A DNA stretch of 32,936 nt from UBA1146 sp963854815 (GTDB lineage Bacteria; Planctomycetota; UBA8108; UBA1146): positions 1-32,936 of the forward strand of contig CAWLAN010000010.1 of assembly GCA_963854815.1 (NCBI GenBank). The letters run 5' to 3'. Numbering within the stretch: the first letter of the stretch is position 1; each line of letters starts with the position of its first letter. A program made the translations under genes and the position numbers. Below, in pieces: positions 25,017 to 32,856 of the stretch. The notes beneath the pieces were generated by a model. The model was not told where the DNA came from, ran no database searches, and saw only the letters and a list, made by a program, of their open reading frames with translations.

Positions 25017-25999
25017 CACTGCACCACCTCCGCTGCAGTGAGACGCAGATAGACCTGTTCGAGCGTCTCTCGTGCCTGCCCCACGCCGATCAGCGACGAT
25101 CCACACCCTTCGATCTGTAGCGTCAGGGTGGCAAGATCAGGCGGGGTATCCGAGAGCCAGCGGTGAACCACCTCCCCAGGAGCCCCAGGAACACCGCCTG
25201 TCATACCGATCCCGGTACACATCTCACTGGAAATGCCGTCGCCGGAAACCACGACTTCCCAGCCTGTGGAACCTTCCCCGGCCAGTTCCTCGGCAGTCCC
25301 ATCGGCGATCAACTTGCCCGAGTGAATGACGATGATCCGTGTGCAGATGGCTGCGATCTCCTGCAGGATGTGAGTGCTGAAGATGATGGCCCGCTCCTGG
25401 GCCAGTTCGCGGATCAACTGCCGGACCTCGATGATCTGGCGTGGATCGAGACCGTTGGTCGGCTCGTCGAGAATCAATACCTGCGGATCATGGATCAACG
25501 CCTGGGCAAGTCCGACGCGCTGACGAAATCCCTTGGAAAGAGTTCCGCAATACCTTCGTAGCATCTGCTCGAGCCCGAGTCGCGAACAGACGTCCTGGAG
25601 TTTCTGTTCCAGGTCCGCGCCCACCAGTCCACGGGAGTTCCCGATGAAACGGAGGTACTGGTCCACTTGCATCTCATCGTAGAGAGGAATCGCTTCAGGG
25701 AGATAACCGAAACACTGTCTCGCCCCGAGTGGATCGTGTGAGACATCGATGCCACAGATCTTGGCAGTACCTTCATCGGCAGCGAGCAGTCCGGTGATCA
25801 TGCGGAGGGTTGTACTCTTGCCGGCACCATTGGGTCCGAGAAATCCGAGAATCTCACCGCGACCAACCTCGAAGGAAACGTCATCGACGGCCACTATCGC
25901 ACCGAAGGTTCGACACAGTCGAGTGGCCTCGATGGCCGGCTCGTCATCTGCAGTCTTGTTCGCCACGACCACAGCCTTCTGGCCAGGCTCCATCGCCAT
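25016..25999 (-). CDS. ABC transporter ATP-binding protein (GldA-like)
   Basis: An ABC ATPase of about 327 residues. In order it shows VAVDDVSFEVGRGEILGFLG, Walker A GPNGAGKST, a Q-loop region near YLPEAIPLYDEM, the signature LSKGFRQRVGLAQAL, Walker B VLILDEPTNGLDP and the switch His in FSTHIL. The C-terminal 90 residues form the accessory domain seen in multidrug/GldA-type ATPases. I start at the ATG at 25999, which has GGAG 5 nt upstream; in-frame ATGs at 26020 and 26089 are alternatives. The stop overlaps the permease ATG by one base. The substrate of the exporter is unknown. Confidence 0.93.
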   Translation of the reverse strand: MAMEPGQKAVVVANKTADDEPAIEATRLCRTFGAIVAVDDVSFEVGRGEILGFLGPNGAGKSTTLRMITGLLAADEGTAKICGIDVSHDPLGARQCFGYLPEAIPLYDEMQVDQYLRFIGNSRGLVGADLEQKLQDVCSRLGLEQMLRRYCGTLSKGFRQRVGLAQALIHDPQVLILDEPTNGLDPRQIIEVRQLIRELAQERAIIFSTHILQEIAAICTRIIVIHSGKLIADGTAEELAGEGSTGWEVVVSGDGISSEMCTGIGMTGGVPGAPGEVVHRWLSDTPPDLATLTLQIEGCGSSLIGVGQARETLEQVYLRLTAAEVVQ

Positions 26000-26103
26000 G
26001 AGGACTCCATCCCTTTCCATCTGTAGCGGTTCGGTCAAATCACCGACCGACCCGGTACAAGATGAGAACGGGTCAAGACTCCAATTCAAGCGATCTTCAG
26101 ATT

Positions 26104-26586
26104 CTAGACGACCAGATTTCGCAGTTCTCGGAGATTTAGGATGTCTCGTCCGTAGAGCAAAGCCGTGGCTCCGACCCTTCGAGCTTCGGCAGTGTTGGCC
26201 GGAGCATCGTCGACGAACAGAACTTCGTCGCTACGGATCACCACACCGAGGGTTCTGCGGATTTCATGCAGAACTTCGAGGATCGCCTCTCCCTTCTCCA
26301 TCAATCCATATCGCGGATGGAAGAATAGATCTCGAATTCCAAACGTCTCCAGCAATTCGGTACAGATACTCTCATCGGCGCGGCAGGCAATGGAGCAGAT
26401 TCCTCCGGCGCGCTGAATCGACCGCATCAACTTACGAGTGCCTCTGCGCAGCCGCACGGTCGCTGTTTTACAACGGGCGAGATGTGTTCCAGACAGTTTG
26501 AATGGGCCCTGCATCGGACAGATTTCGTCCATATCGGCACACCAGAGCGTTTCATCCAGATCGAAAACGAAGAGCCTGTATCCCAC
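26104..26586 (-). CDS. HAD-family phosphatase (MDP-1-like)
   Basis: A 160-residue HAD-superfamily protein, nearly cap-less, resembling magnesium-dependent phosphatase-1. Motif I is FVFDLDETLW (nucleophile and acid Asp9 and Asp11), motif III Lys is in MEKGEAILEVL, and motif IV is VLFVDDAPANTAEARRVGA. At the motif II position the sequence is SIACRADE, where MDP-1 proteins usually have a Ser or Thr just before Arg, so a Cys replaces it. The GTG start has GAGAGG 4 nt upstream. It lies about 104 nt before the ABC ATPase start. The substrate is unknown; glycated protein or phosphotyrosine repair activities are known for the family. Confidence 0.8.
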   Translation of the reverse strand: MGYRLFVFDLDETLWCADMDEICPMQGPFKLSGTHLARCKTATVRLRRGTRKLMRSIQRAGGICSIACRADESICTELLETFGIRDLFFHPRYGLMEKGEAILEVLHEIRRTLGVVIRSDEVLFVDDAPANTAEARRVGATALLYGRDILNLRELRNLVV

Positions 26587-26751
26587 TGGCCCTCTCCCTC
26601 CCAGTAACTACCCACTCGGATCAACGGACATTCCCCTTCGGTAAGTTCCCACGGATTCTAACTGGGGATCCGGAACCAGATCCGGGTCGGACCGAAATTC
26701 CGCACAGATCGATTCGCTGACAGCGATTCACCGGCCGATGGTGAGGGGTGA

Positions 26752-27273
26752 CTAGAAACTGGGATCGAAAGGATCCTCGGAAACGTTAGTGGCGGGGTTT
26801 GGCTCGTCGTCACAGACCAGATTCTGGGCTCCGGGGCTCAGGAACACCTCGACGTGCTCGAAGGTGTGCCCGACCAGCAGTTCGGCGAGGCGATTCTGTG
26901 CCCGAAGAGCGTAACCATGCTTCTGGATGCGATCGCGCAGTGCGGTGAGTTTCACTGCGAGAGCCTCTGGGACGAGCGGAACCACGTCATCGATGGCGAG
27001 TTTCGAGGGAATCTCCAGTCCGATGACATCCCCCAGTTCCTCGCTGACGATCAATCTCTGACGCTCTTCGTCGATGATCCGGGACAGCAGACGACCCTCA
27101 CGCTGACGGTATTGCGCCAGTGCGCTGTAATCGGCCGCCATCGCAGCCTCGTCGAGATCGACCAGCACCTGCGACTGCTGCTCGTGGAGCTGATCGATGC
27201 GGCCCAGGATCTCCGATAACTCGCGGGCGAGATCACGGATCTGAATCCTCTTGTGCTCTGGTTCGCTCAACAT
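26752..27273 (-). CDS. FlgN-like coiled-coil protein
   Basis: A helical protein of about 173 residues, mostly coiled coil: LARELSEILGRIDQLHEQQS, then YRQREGRLLSRIIDEERQRL, then a helix around LRDRIQKHGYALRAQNRLAE. Heptad-like Leu/Ile spacing and the pattern of an alpha-hairpin followed by a N-rich helix resemble FlgN, the chaperone of flagellar hook-associated proteins. No other flagellar gene is in the window, so the assignment rests on shape alone. I start at the ATG at 27273, with AGGA 9 nt upstream; a GTG at 27360 without a binding site would add 29 residues. It heads the long minus-strand gene set and is divergent from tRNA-Leu. Confidence 0.5.
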   Translation of the reverse strand: MLSEPEHKRIQIRDLARELSEILGRIDQLHEQQSQVLVDLDEAAMAADYSALAQYRQREGRLLSRIIDEERQRLIVSEELGDVIGLEIPSKLAIDDVVPLVPEALAVKLTALRDRIQKHGYALRAQNRLAELLVGHTFEHVEVFLSPGAQNLVCDDEPNPATNVSEDPFDPSF

Positions 27274-27500
27274 GACCGGTGTTCCTGCTTCCTCGGGCGC
27301 TGTCCTTCTTTCTTCTTCGGCATCGAAGAGCCATCTCTGCAGGGCTGGGCCAAAATTCACCCGGGAGGCGCCGATTCGGTGGTTTCAGGGCCTTCAGGGG
27401 CGGCCAGCCAGCGACCCCGGATTCCACCAAAGGGGGACACAATATCGGAGTCCCGTTGCTCGAATCGGGTGGTGACAGTAGTTTCTGGAAGCACTCCGGT

Positions 27501-27582
27501 GGGCGGGTGGCGGAACTGGCAGACGCGCCAGATTTAGGATCTGGTCCCGCAAGGGGTGGGGGTTCGAGTCCCCCCTCGCCCA
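27501..27582 (+). tRNA. tRNA-Leu (anticodon UAG)
   Basis: All cloverleaf parts are visible. The acceptor stem pairs GGGCGGG (27501-27507) with CTCGCCC (27575-27581, one G-U pair), with discriminator A at 27582. The D-arm has GCGGAACTGGCAGACGC. The anticodon stem pairs CCAGA with TCTGG around loop TTTAGGA, giving anticodon TAG, which reads CUA and related Leu codons. A long variable arm is TCCCGCAAGGGGTG, and the T-arm is GGGGG-TTCGAGT-CCCCC. CCA is not encoded. A weak promoter candidate, TTGCTC (27456-27461) and TAGTTT (27479-27484) with a 17-bp spacer, lies just upstream. Confidence 0.97.
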
Positions 27583-27625
27583 CTTCTTCCTCATCGATGC
27601 TGAGTTGTCAGGACCACGCAGCGAG

Positions 27626-28774
27626 TTAGCCCGCTGCGATGGCGGCGATGGCCTCGATGACGCGACCGCGGGTGTGGGCATCGGTCTCTGGTCCGGGGGC
27701 GATCCGCACCGTCCCCCCTGCTTGAAGAGTACCAATATGCCGATGCGCCAGCGGAGCACATTGCAACCCCGAACGACAACGCGCTCCGAGTCGGGCGTCG
27801 AGTTCTGCTGCCACCTCCTCTGGTATGCGACCGGGTAGGTGGAGAGGAATCACCGCCGTCCGTGGTGCCTTCGAACCTTCTCCAGGAATCTCGACGCCCG
27901 GTACCGAGGCGAGTTCGTCTCGCCACTCTTTTCGCAGTTTCACCCGTTGCTCGAAGATCGGCGCGATCGGGTGGTCCTCGAAGTACCCCAGTGCTGCTTC
28001 GAGACCGGCGATCCCCGGCAGGTTCGGGGTTCCCGACTCGAATCGTCCCGGCCCCGATTCGGGAATGCACGGCAACTCGCTATCGATGCCGTTGCCTCCG
28101 ATCCATAGCGGCTGCGGTTCGTAGCCGCTAGCCAGGTAACACAGGCCGATGCCGGGTGGGCCTCCCAGATGCTTGTGGCCTGCTGCGGTGTAGGCGACCA
28201 GACCAGGACAGCGAGAGAGAGAGACCGGTACCACTCCGGCGGCCTGGGCTCCATCGACGATCAGTGGAAGTCGTTTCTTCTGGCACCAGGCCCCCACCTC
28301 TTCGATGGGCTGGATGAGACCGGTGACGTTGCTGGCGTGTTGCAACACCACGGCGATTCCAGCACCAGGATCGAGTTGTTCGAGCCGTACAAGATCGACC
28401 TGCCCTCCCTCATCGACCGGCAGCAGGCGAATCCGCTCCTCTCCCAGTGCACGCACCGCAGGTCGCCACACCGCGTTGTGTTCGAGCGCCCCGATCCACA
28501 GCACCGCATCGTCATCGGTTCCACTGCAGAGATCCGCGATGATGGTCGAGAGCGCCAGCGTCGAGGAGGGGAAGAGAGAGATGCGCTGCGGGTCGGTGAC
28601 ACCGAGCAGGTGCGAGATCCGTTCGCGACAGGATGCAACGATGGCCCCGGCAGCCCTGGCACCTCCGTGAGATCCACGGCCGGCGTTTCCTGCCAGTTCC
28701 AGCGCGTCCAGCATCGCATCGGCGACTCCGGGGTGACGCGGGTGCGCGGTGGCAGCATGGTCGAGGTAGATCAT
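27626..28774 (-). CDS. Cysteine desulfurase-family aminotransferase (class V, PLP)
   Basis: A PLP enzyme of 382 residues starting MIYLDHAATAHPRHPGV. Key residues are His99 in GALEHNAVWRP, DGAQAAG (174-180) that contacts the cofactor, the PLP Lys201 in TAAGHKHLGGPPGIG, and the catalytic Cys339 in SGLQCAPLAHRHIGT. The C-P-L-A-H stretch fits the EF2568-type branch of the NifS/Csd family, which often has uncertain partners. These enzymes take sulfur (or selenium) from cysteine. GGAGG lies 4 nt before the ATG; the longer open frame to 28996 is not needed. No iron-sulfur scaffold or sel gene is nearby. It is divergent from the flavin reductase-like gene. Confidence 0.9.
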   Translation of the reverse strand: MIYLDHAATAHPRHPGVADAMLDALELAGNAGRGSHGGARAAGAIVASCRERISHLLGVTDPQRISLFPSSTLALSTIIADLCSGTDDDAVLWIGALEHNAVWRPAVRALGEERIRLLPVDEGGQVDLVRLEQLDPGAGIAVVLQHASNVTGLIQPIEEVGAWCQKKRLPLIVDGAQAAGVVPVSLSRCPGLVAYTAAGHKHLGGPPGIGLCYLASGYEPQPLWIGGNGIDSELPCIPESGPGRFESGTPNLPGIAGLEAALGYFEDHPIAPIFEQRVKLRKEWRDELASVPGVEIPGEGSKAPRTAVIPLHLPGRIPEEVAAELDARLGARCRSGLQCAPLAHRHIGTLQAGGTVRIAPGPETDAHTRGRVIEAIAAIAAG

Positions 28775-28896
28775 CGTTCCTCCACCGCGATGGTCATCCC
28801 CAGCCGGCAGACGGTCAAGGGAACGCTCTTGCAACCCTCCTCCAGGAGCCACATGATCGCTGCCCCGGCGAAAGGACACTGATGAGTGGCAATCAT
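28771..28896 (-). CDS. Possible small ORF coupled to the desulfurase gene
   Basis: A 41-codon open frame ends with a TGA that overlaps the desulfurase ATG by 4 nt (ATGA), the same coupling seen at other junctions in this window. It reads from an ATG at 28896 (MIATHQCPFAGAAIMWLLEE) to a basic/acidic tail VEER; a second in-frame ATG at 28854 would leave 27 residues. It has three cysteines. No clear ribosome binding site precedes either ATG, and its 5' end overlaps the divergent flavin reductase start. I do not recognise a family; it may be chance. Confidence 0.22.
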   Translation of the reverse strand: MIATHQCPFAGAAIMWLLEEGCKSVPLTVCRLGMTIAVEER

Positions 28897-29496
28897 AGAA
28901 GCATCGATCCGGCCGAGCTCGACCATCAGCAACGATATCACCTGATGGTCTCCTGTGTCGTACCGCGGCCAGTGGCCTGGACATCGACGATTTCACGCCA
29001 GGGAATCACGAACCTGGCACCTTTCAGTTTCTTTGGCGGGATCAGTAGCGACCCCCCCACGGTGATGCTGAGTGTCGGCAGAAGAAGGGATGGCAGCCAC
29101 AAGGACACCTCTTGCAACCTGCTCGAGACCTCCGAGGCGGTGGTTCACATCTGCCCGCGAGCCGATGCCCACACGATGGTCGCCAGCAGCGAGGGACTGC
29201 CCGCGCAGACGAGTGAAATCGATCATCTGGGATTATCCACCATCAGTTCCGATCTGATCGCACCTGCGCGACTCATCGATGCCGCCATCGCCATGGAGAC
29301 GCGCCGCATCCACCATCAGGAGGTCGGAAATGGCCCCGTCGATCTGTTCTTGCTCGAGGTGGTGCGTTTCCACCTGCGCGAGGATCTGCTCGTTGACGGC
29401 TTGCCCGACGCGGCCTTGCTGCAGGCAGTAGGACGGCTCGGCGGGTCTCTCTACTGCGACACAGCAGCTCCCTTTGCCATCGACCGTCCCGCTTAA
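28882..29496 (+). CDS. Flavin reductase-like protein (FMN-binding split barrel)
   Basis: A 204-residue protein of the flavin reductase-like, FMN-binding split-barrel family. The hallmark N-terminal sequence is present: YHLMVSCVVPRPVAWTST, then GITNLAPFSFFGGISSDPPT and VMLSVG, with DTSCNLLETSEAVVHI after it. The C-terminal strand LFLLEVVRFHLREDLL and the block LGGSLYCD also fit. The ATG has AAAGGA 5 nt upstream. These proteins bind FMN and either reduce flavin with NAD(P)H or act as small oxidoreductases. The divergent gene is a cysteine desulfurase relative; a shared pathway is not evident. Confidence 0.87.
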   Translation: MSGNHRSIDPAELDHQQRYHLMVSCVVPRPVAWTSTISRQGITNLAPFSFFGGISSDPPTVMLSVGRRRDGSHKDTSCNLLETSEAVVHICPRADAHTMVASSEGLPAQTSEIDHLGLSTISSDLIAPARLIDAAIAMETRRIHHQEVGNGPVDLFLLEVVRFHLREDLLVDGLPDAALLQAVGRLGGSLYCDTAAPFAIDRPA

Positions 29497-29564
29497 TCGC
29501 CCCCTGCGACAGGTTACGCCCCTCGAATAGGGCCGGTATCCTCTAGCCGTGGCGTGCGACCGCT

Positions 29565-29642
29565 TCCGCGGGGGAAAACCGGGTCGAACCGGTGCGGGGG
29601 AGTCAGGAACTGGACGCCAGTTCTTCCCGAAGATGGGAGGAA
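29565..29642 (+). promoter_or_regulatory. Putatively structured leader before the FG-GAP lipoprotein gene
   Basis: Three successive hairpins can form: ACCGG-GTCGAA-CCGGT, enclosed by CCGC/GCGG; then GAACTGG-ACG-CCAGTTC, a perfect 7-bp stem; then CTTCCC-GAAGAT-GGGAGG, whose 3' arm is the ribosome binding site GGGAGG (8 nt before the ATG at 29649). No T-run follows any stem. I cannot match it to a known riboswitch; the cobalamin and FMN conserved boxes are absent. Confidence 0.4.
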
Positions 29643-29648
29643 GGGTAT

Positions 29649-32600
29649 ATGCGCCATCCTTCATCGCTGGTCCGAGAAAAATCGAGAACTTCACTCGTGA
29701 CCGGACACAACAACCACCCGGAGCAGACTCCACCATCCTATCGGACACTGATGCTGATCGTATTGATGGTGACGATGCTGTTGTTGCCCTCGTGTCATCG
29801 CAGCGGCAATTTCAACGTCACGATCCCGACTGTGGTGATCTGTGTGCTCTCGTACCAATTGACGCAGTTGCTGTTGATCCCGCTGGTCGCGATGGAACCG
29901 CTGGCACCGATCATCCCCGATGACACTCCCTGTCAACCGCTCGAATATCAGGTCGATCCAGCGCTACCAGTCGGCCTGTCGCTGGATCCAACCACGGGTG
30001 TCATCTCGGGTACCCCCACCGTTGGCGATACTTCCACCGTTCACATGATCGCCGCCATATACCCCGAGATTTTCGAGGACTTCGAACTGGCCATAGTGGT
30101 GCTGCCATTTCCTCCCGACTTCACCTATCCACAGACCGAGGTTGTCCTTCCCGAGGGAGGCCAGACGATCTTGACGCCGACCCTTGTCGAAGGCTCGGGC
30201 GCCATCGACTTCTGGAGCGTGGAGACCGACTCTGCGCCGCCATTTTCGGCCATCGTCGATAGCGTCACCGGCGAACTGAGTCTTTTCGGCAATGGTGATT
30301 TCGTCGCCACCGTCACCGGCAGCAACGAGGTGGGAGATGCCACCTTCACCATCACGGTCACCACCATCTCGACGCCAAGGTTCGCAGCACCGTTGCTGTT
30401 TCTCGACGATGGGGACGGTCTGCTGGGAAGCGGCGATCACATCCAGATCGAGACCACGGTCGCGGTCACGACCCCGGTCTCGGGCGATGAAACCCTCTCC
30501 CTCTCGAGCGGCAGTTCGCTCGGATCGGGCAGCACGACCATCTCGCAAGCAGATGGCTTCACCCTGGTCACCCTGGGTGACGGCGCGATGATCCACGCCA
30601 GAGGTGCTGCAGGAGCGGTAGGAGCCACCACCAGTCCACCCCAGTACCAGCTGCCGAGTTACGGAACTCCGGGTCAACTGGTGGCGACATCGACCGGGCT
30701 GGAACTGCCAACGATCGCACTCGATGTGTTCCCCGGCATGAGAAGCCAGCTCATCAGTGAACAGGCGGGCACCGACATCGTTTGCTTCCAGATCGATGCA
30801 CAACCTTCACCAGAAGCGCTGGTACTGATCGATGGGCAAGTCCATCTCATGGAGCAGGTTTCGCCAGGAAACTGGAGTACCGAGGTGGTTGGAGGAAGCC
30901 AGCTCATCTCCATCGATGCAGCTGATATCGATTGCGACGGGGACATCGATGCCGTGGCGGCCGGATACGGCGGTATCTTGTTGCTGCTCAACCAAGATGG
31001 CGCTCTCACCATCAGTACGGTCGACCCCGGGGCCACCATCCGGCTCGAGATCGTCGATATCGACGTCAACGGCACCGCCGACCTGGTCGTCGCTCGCACT
31101 GACGGCACGGTCGACATCCTGAGCGGCGATGGTGCCGGGAATTTCTCGGTCATCGACAATCTCGCTACCGATGGAAGTGACGGAATCGAGATCGTCGACG
31201 TCGATCGAGATGGCTGGCTCGACATCGCCACTGCCCAGCCAGCGTTACTGCGTGGTGGGACCTCCGGATTCTCATCGTGGAGCGGTGCCCCGCTACCAGC
31301 AGTACCTTGTACCGCGGTGACTTCCATCGATCTCGATCGCGCCGATGGCTGGCACGGTATCGTCTGGGTCACCGAGGATGGCGACCTGCATCGCATCGAC
31401 ATCGCCACCGGATCATGGCAAAGCGACGTCACCGAGGGACTCATCGACGCTGCGTCTGCCATCCTCTCGAGTGATCTCGATCGCGATGGCGGCAGTGATC
31501 TGCTGATGGCCACCGAAAGCGGTATCCAGCTCCATGCCTCTCGCGGCGCACTGCCGGTTGCCGGAGCCTCGATCGAAACGGCCGCCGCGCACCTGCTGCG
31601 ACTGGTCGGAGCGCTCGCCGCTGACACTGTCGACCTCGACGGCGATGGGGATCTCGATCTGCTGGCCGTCGGTGCCGGCGGCATCGTCGAGGGGATCAAC
31701 TGCCTGGAGGCGGTGAAGGGATCGCTCGACCTCGACGAAGAGGACGACCAGGACGCCGAGGATTCGTTCATCTCGGCACTGGCTGCCGGGGATCTCGATC
31801 GTGATGGCTGGGTCGACCTGGTGGTCACGGGGCAGAGCATCTACTACGAACCGGGAGTCACCTGGATCCTCTACGGAGGAGAATCCGGTTCCCCCATCCC
31901 ATCGGAAGAGGATGCCCAGATGCTGCTGCAAGGCGTTGACATCCGTGATGCAGCTTTCATCGATGTCGACCGTGACGGCGACCTCGACATCCTGCTGGGC
32001 GCAAAACACAGCATCGATCGACTCGTCATCCAGCTGGCACCTCGCCAGTGGCAAGTGGTCGATTTTCCAAACGGGTACTCCTGGGACAAAACGCGTCGCT
32101 ATCAGGTGGGCGATCTCAACTGCGATGGCATCCTGGATGTGGCGCAAGCTTGCCAGGGTATCAACCGGATCTGGCTCGGCGACGGTAGCGGTTCCTTCGT
32201 TGACCAACCGCAGCCATTTCCATCTGACATCACCTACGCCATCGAACTGGTCGATATCGACAATGATGGAGATCTCGATCTGATCAGTGGCAATTCGACC
32301 GGTCGACACAACCGTATCTGGATCAACGATGGCGATGCCAACTTTTCTGAATCGAGCCAGATCCTCGGAGTGATGGAGGTCCGTTCCATCGTCAGTGGCG
32401 ATCTCGACGGCGATGGCGATGCCGATCTGATCCTGGGGCAAAACGGCTCGGGCCCCGTCGGGTTTCTCGATGCGTTGTGGCTCAACGACGGCACTGGCAC
32501 CTTCAGCGAAGGTCCCTCCCCCGGTAACCCTTATGAAACCACGCTGCAACTGGCACTGGGAGATCTCGACCTCGATGGCGACCTCGATCTGGCCACCGCC

Positions 32601-32774
32601 ACCACCGATAGACTGAAGGTTCAATGGAACAACGGCGCCATCTTCTCGTCGCCGCTGGAACTGGACAACCATTACCACGGCACGGTCATCCTGGTCGACA
32701 TCGACGGCGATGGAGATCTCGATCTGTTCTCCGGCAGGTTCGAGGAAGACATCGAGGTGTGGATTTCGCGCTGA
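29649..32774 (+). CDS. FG-GAP/VCBS-repeat lipoprotein with Ig-like domains
   Basis: A 1041-residue exported protein. A 30-residue polar n-region precedes the hydrophobic core and a lipobox-like LPSC (Cys49). Residues about 90-150 are a putative Ig (He_PIG) domain, VGLSLDPTTGVISGTPTVGD, and a second Ig-like stretch follows. From about residue 430 to the end are some 13 Asp-rich repeats of the type D-[ILV]-D-x-D-G-[DW]-x-D-[ILA], for example DLDGDGDLDLLAV, DVDRDGDLDILLG and DIDGDGDLDLFSG. They match the calcium-binding loops of FG-GAP/VCBS blades and would fill about two 7-bladed propellers. GGAGG lies 8 nt before the ATG. Surface adhesion or Ca-dependent binding is a family-level inference. 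A CGCCGA-AAA-TCGGCG hairpin follows the stop. Confidence 0.85.
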   Translation: MRHPSSLVREKSRTSLVTGHNNHPEQTPPSYRTLMLIVLMVTMLLLPSCHRSGNFNVTIPTVVICVLSYQLTQLLLIPLVAMEPLAPIIPDDTPCQPLEYQVDPALPVGLSLDPTTGVISGTPTVGDTSTVHMIAAIYPEIFEDFELAIVVLPFPPDFTYPQTEVVLPEGGQTILTPTLVEGSGAIDFWSVETDSAPPFSAIVDSVTGELSLFGNGDFVATVTGSNEVGDATFTITVTTISTPRFAAPLLFLDDGDGLLGSGDHIQIETTVAVTTPVSGDETLSLSSGSSLGSGSTTISQADGFTLVTLGDGAMIHARGAAGAVGATTSPPQYQLPSYGTPGQLVATSTGLELPTIALDVFPGMRSQLISEQAGTDIVCFQIDAQPSPEALVLIDGQVHLMEQVSPGNWSTEVVGGSQLISIDAADIDCDGDIDAVAAGYGGILLLLNQDGALTISTVDPGATIRLEIVDIDVNGTADLVVARTDGTVDILSGDGAGNFSVIDNLATDGSDGIEIVDVDRDGWLDIATAQPALLRGGTSGFSSWSGAPLPAVPCTAVTSIDLDRADGWHGIVWVTEDGDLHRIDIATGSWQSDVTEGLIDAASAILSSDLDRDGGSDLLMATESGIQLHASRGALPVAGASIETAAAHLLRLVGALAADTVDLDGDGDLDLLAVGAGGIVEGINCLEAVKGSLDLDEEDDQDAEDSFISALAAGDLDRDGWVDLVVTGQSIYYEPGVTWILYGGESGSPIPSEEDAQMLLQGVDIRDAAFIDVDRDGDLDILLGAKHSIDRLVIQLAPRQWQVVDFPNGYSWDKTRRYQVGDLNCDGILDVAQACQGINRIWLGDGSGSFVDQPQPFPSDITYAIELVDIDNDGDLDLISGNSTGRHNRIWINDGDANFSESSQILGVMEVRSIVSGDLDGDGDADLILGQNGSGPVGFLDALWLNDGTGTFSEGPSPGNPYETTLQLALGDLDLDGDLDLATATTDRLKVQWNNGAIFSSPLELDNHYHGTVILVDIDGDGDLDLFSGRFEEDIEVWISR

Positions 32775-32777
32775 TCG

Positions 32778-32792
32778 CGCCGAAAATCGGCG
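32778..32792 (+). terminator. Weak hairpin after the FG-GAP gene
   Basis: CGCCGA-AAA-TCGGCG starts 4 nt after the stop. It is a perfect 6-bp stem but has no U-tract, so it may only slow or partly end transcription before the next gene. Confidence 0.3.
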
Positions 32793-32856
32793 GCGTGGCT
32801 GGCATGAAGCGTTTCGTGCTACTACCATCTGGGTCACCGAATAGGAGGTGAACCGG

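Noticed and set aside
29497..29648. Cobalamin riboswitch in the FG-GAP leader
   Set aside because: Some GC-rich stretches look similar at first, but the B12 box is absent and the stems are arranged differently.
32804..32851. Fifteen-residue leader peptide before the last gene
   Set aside because: An ATG-to-TGA frame ends at the ribosome binding site, but it has no binding site of its own and no regulatory codon run.
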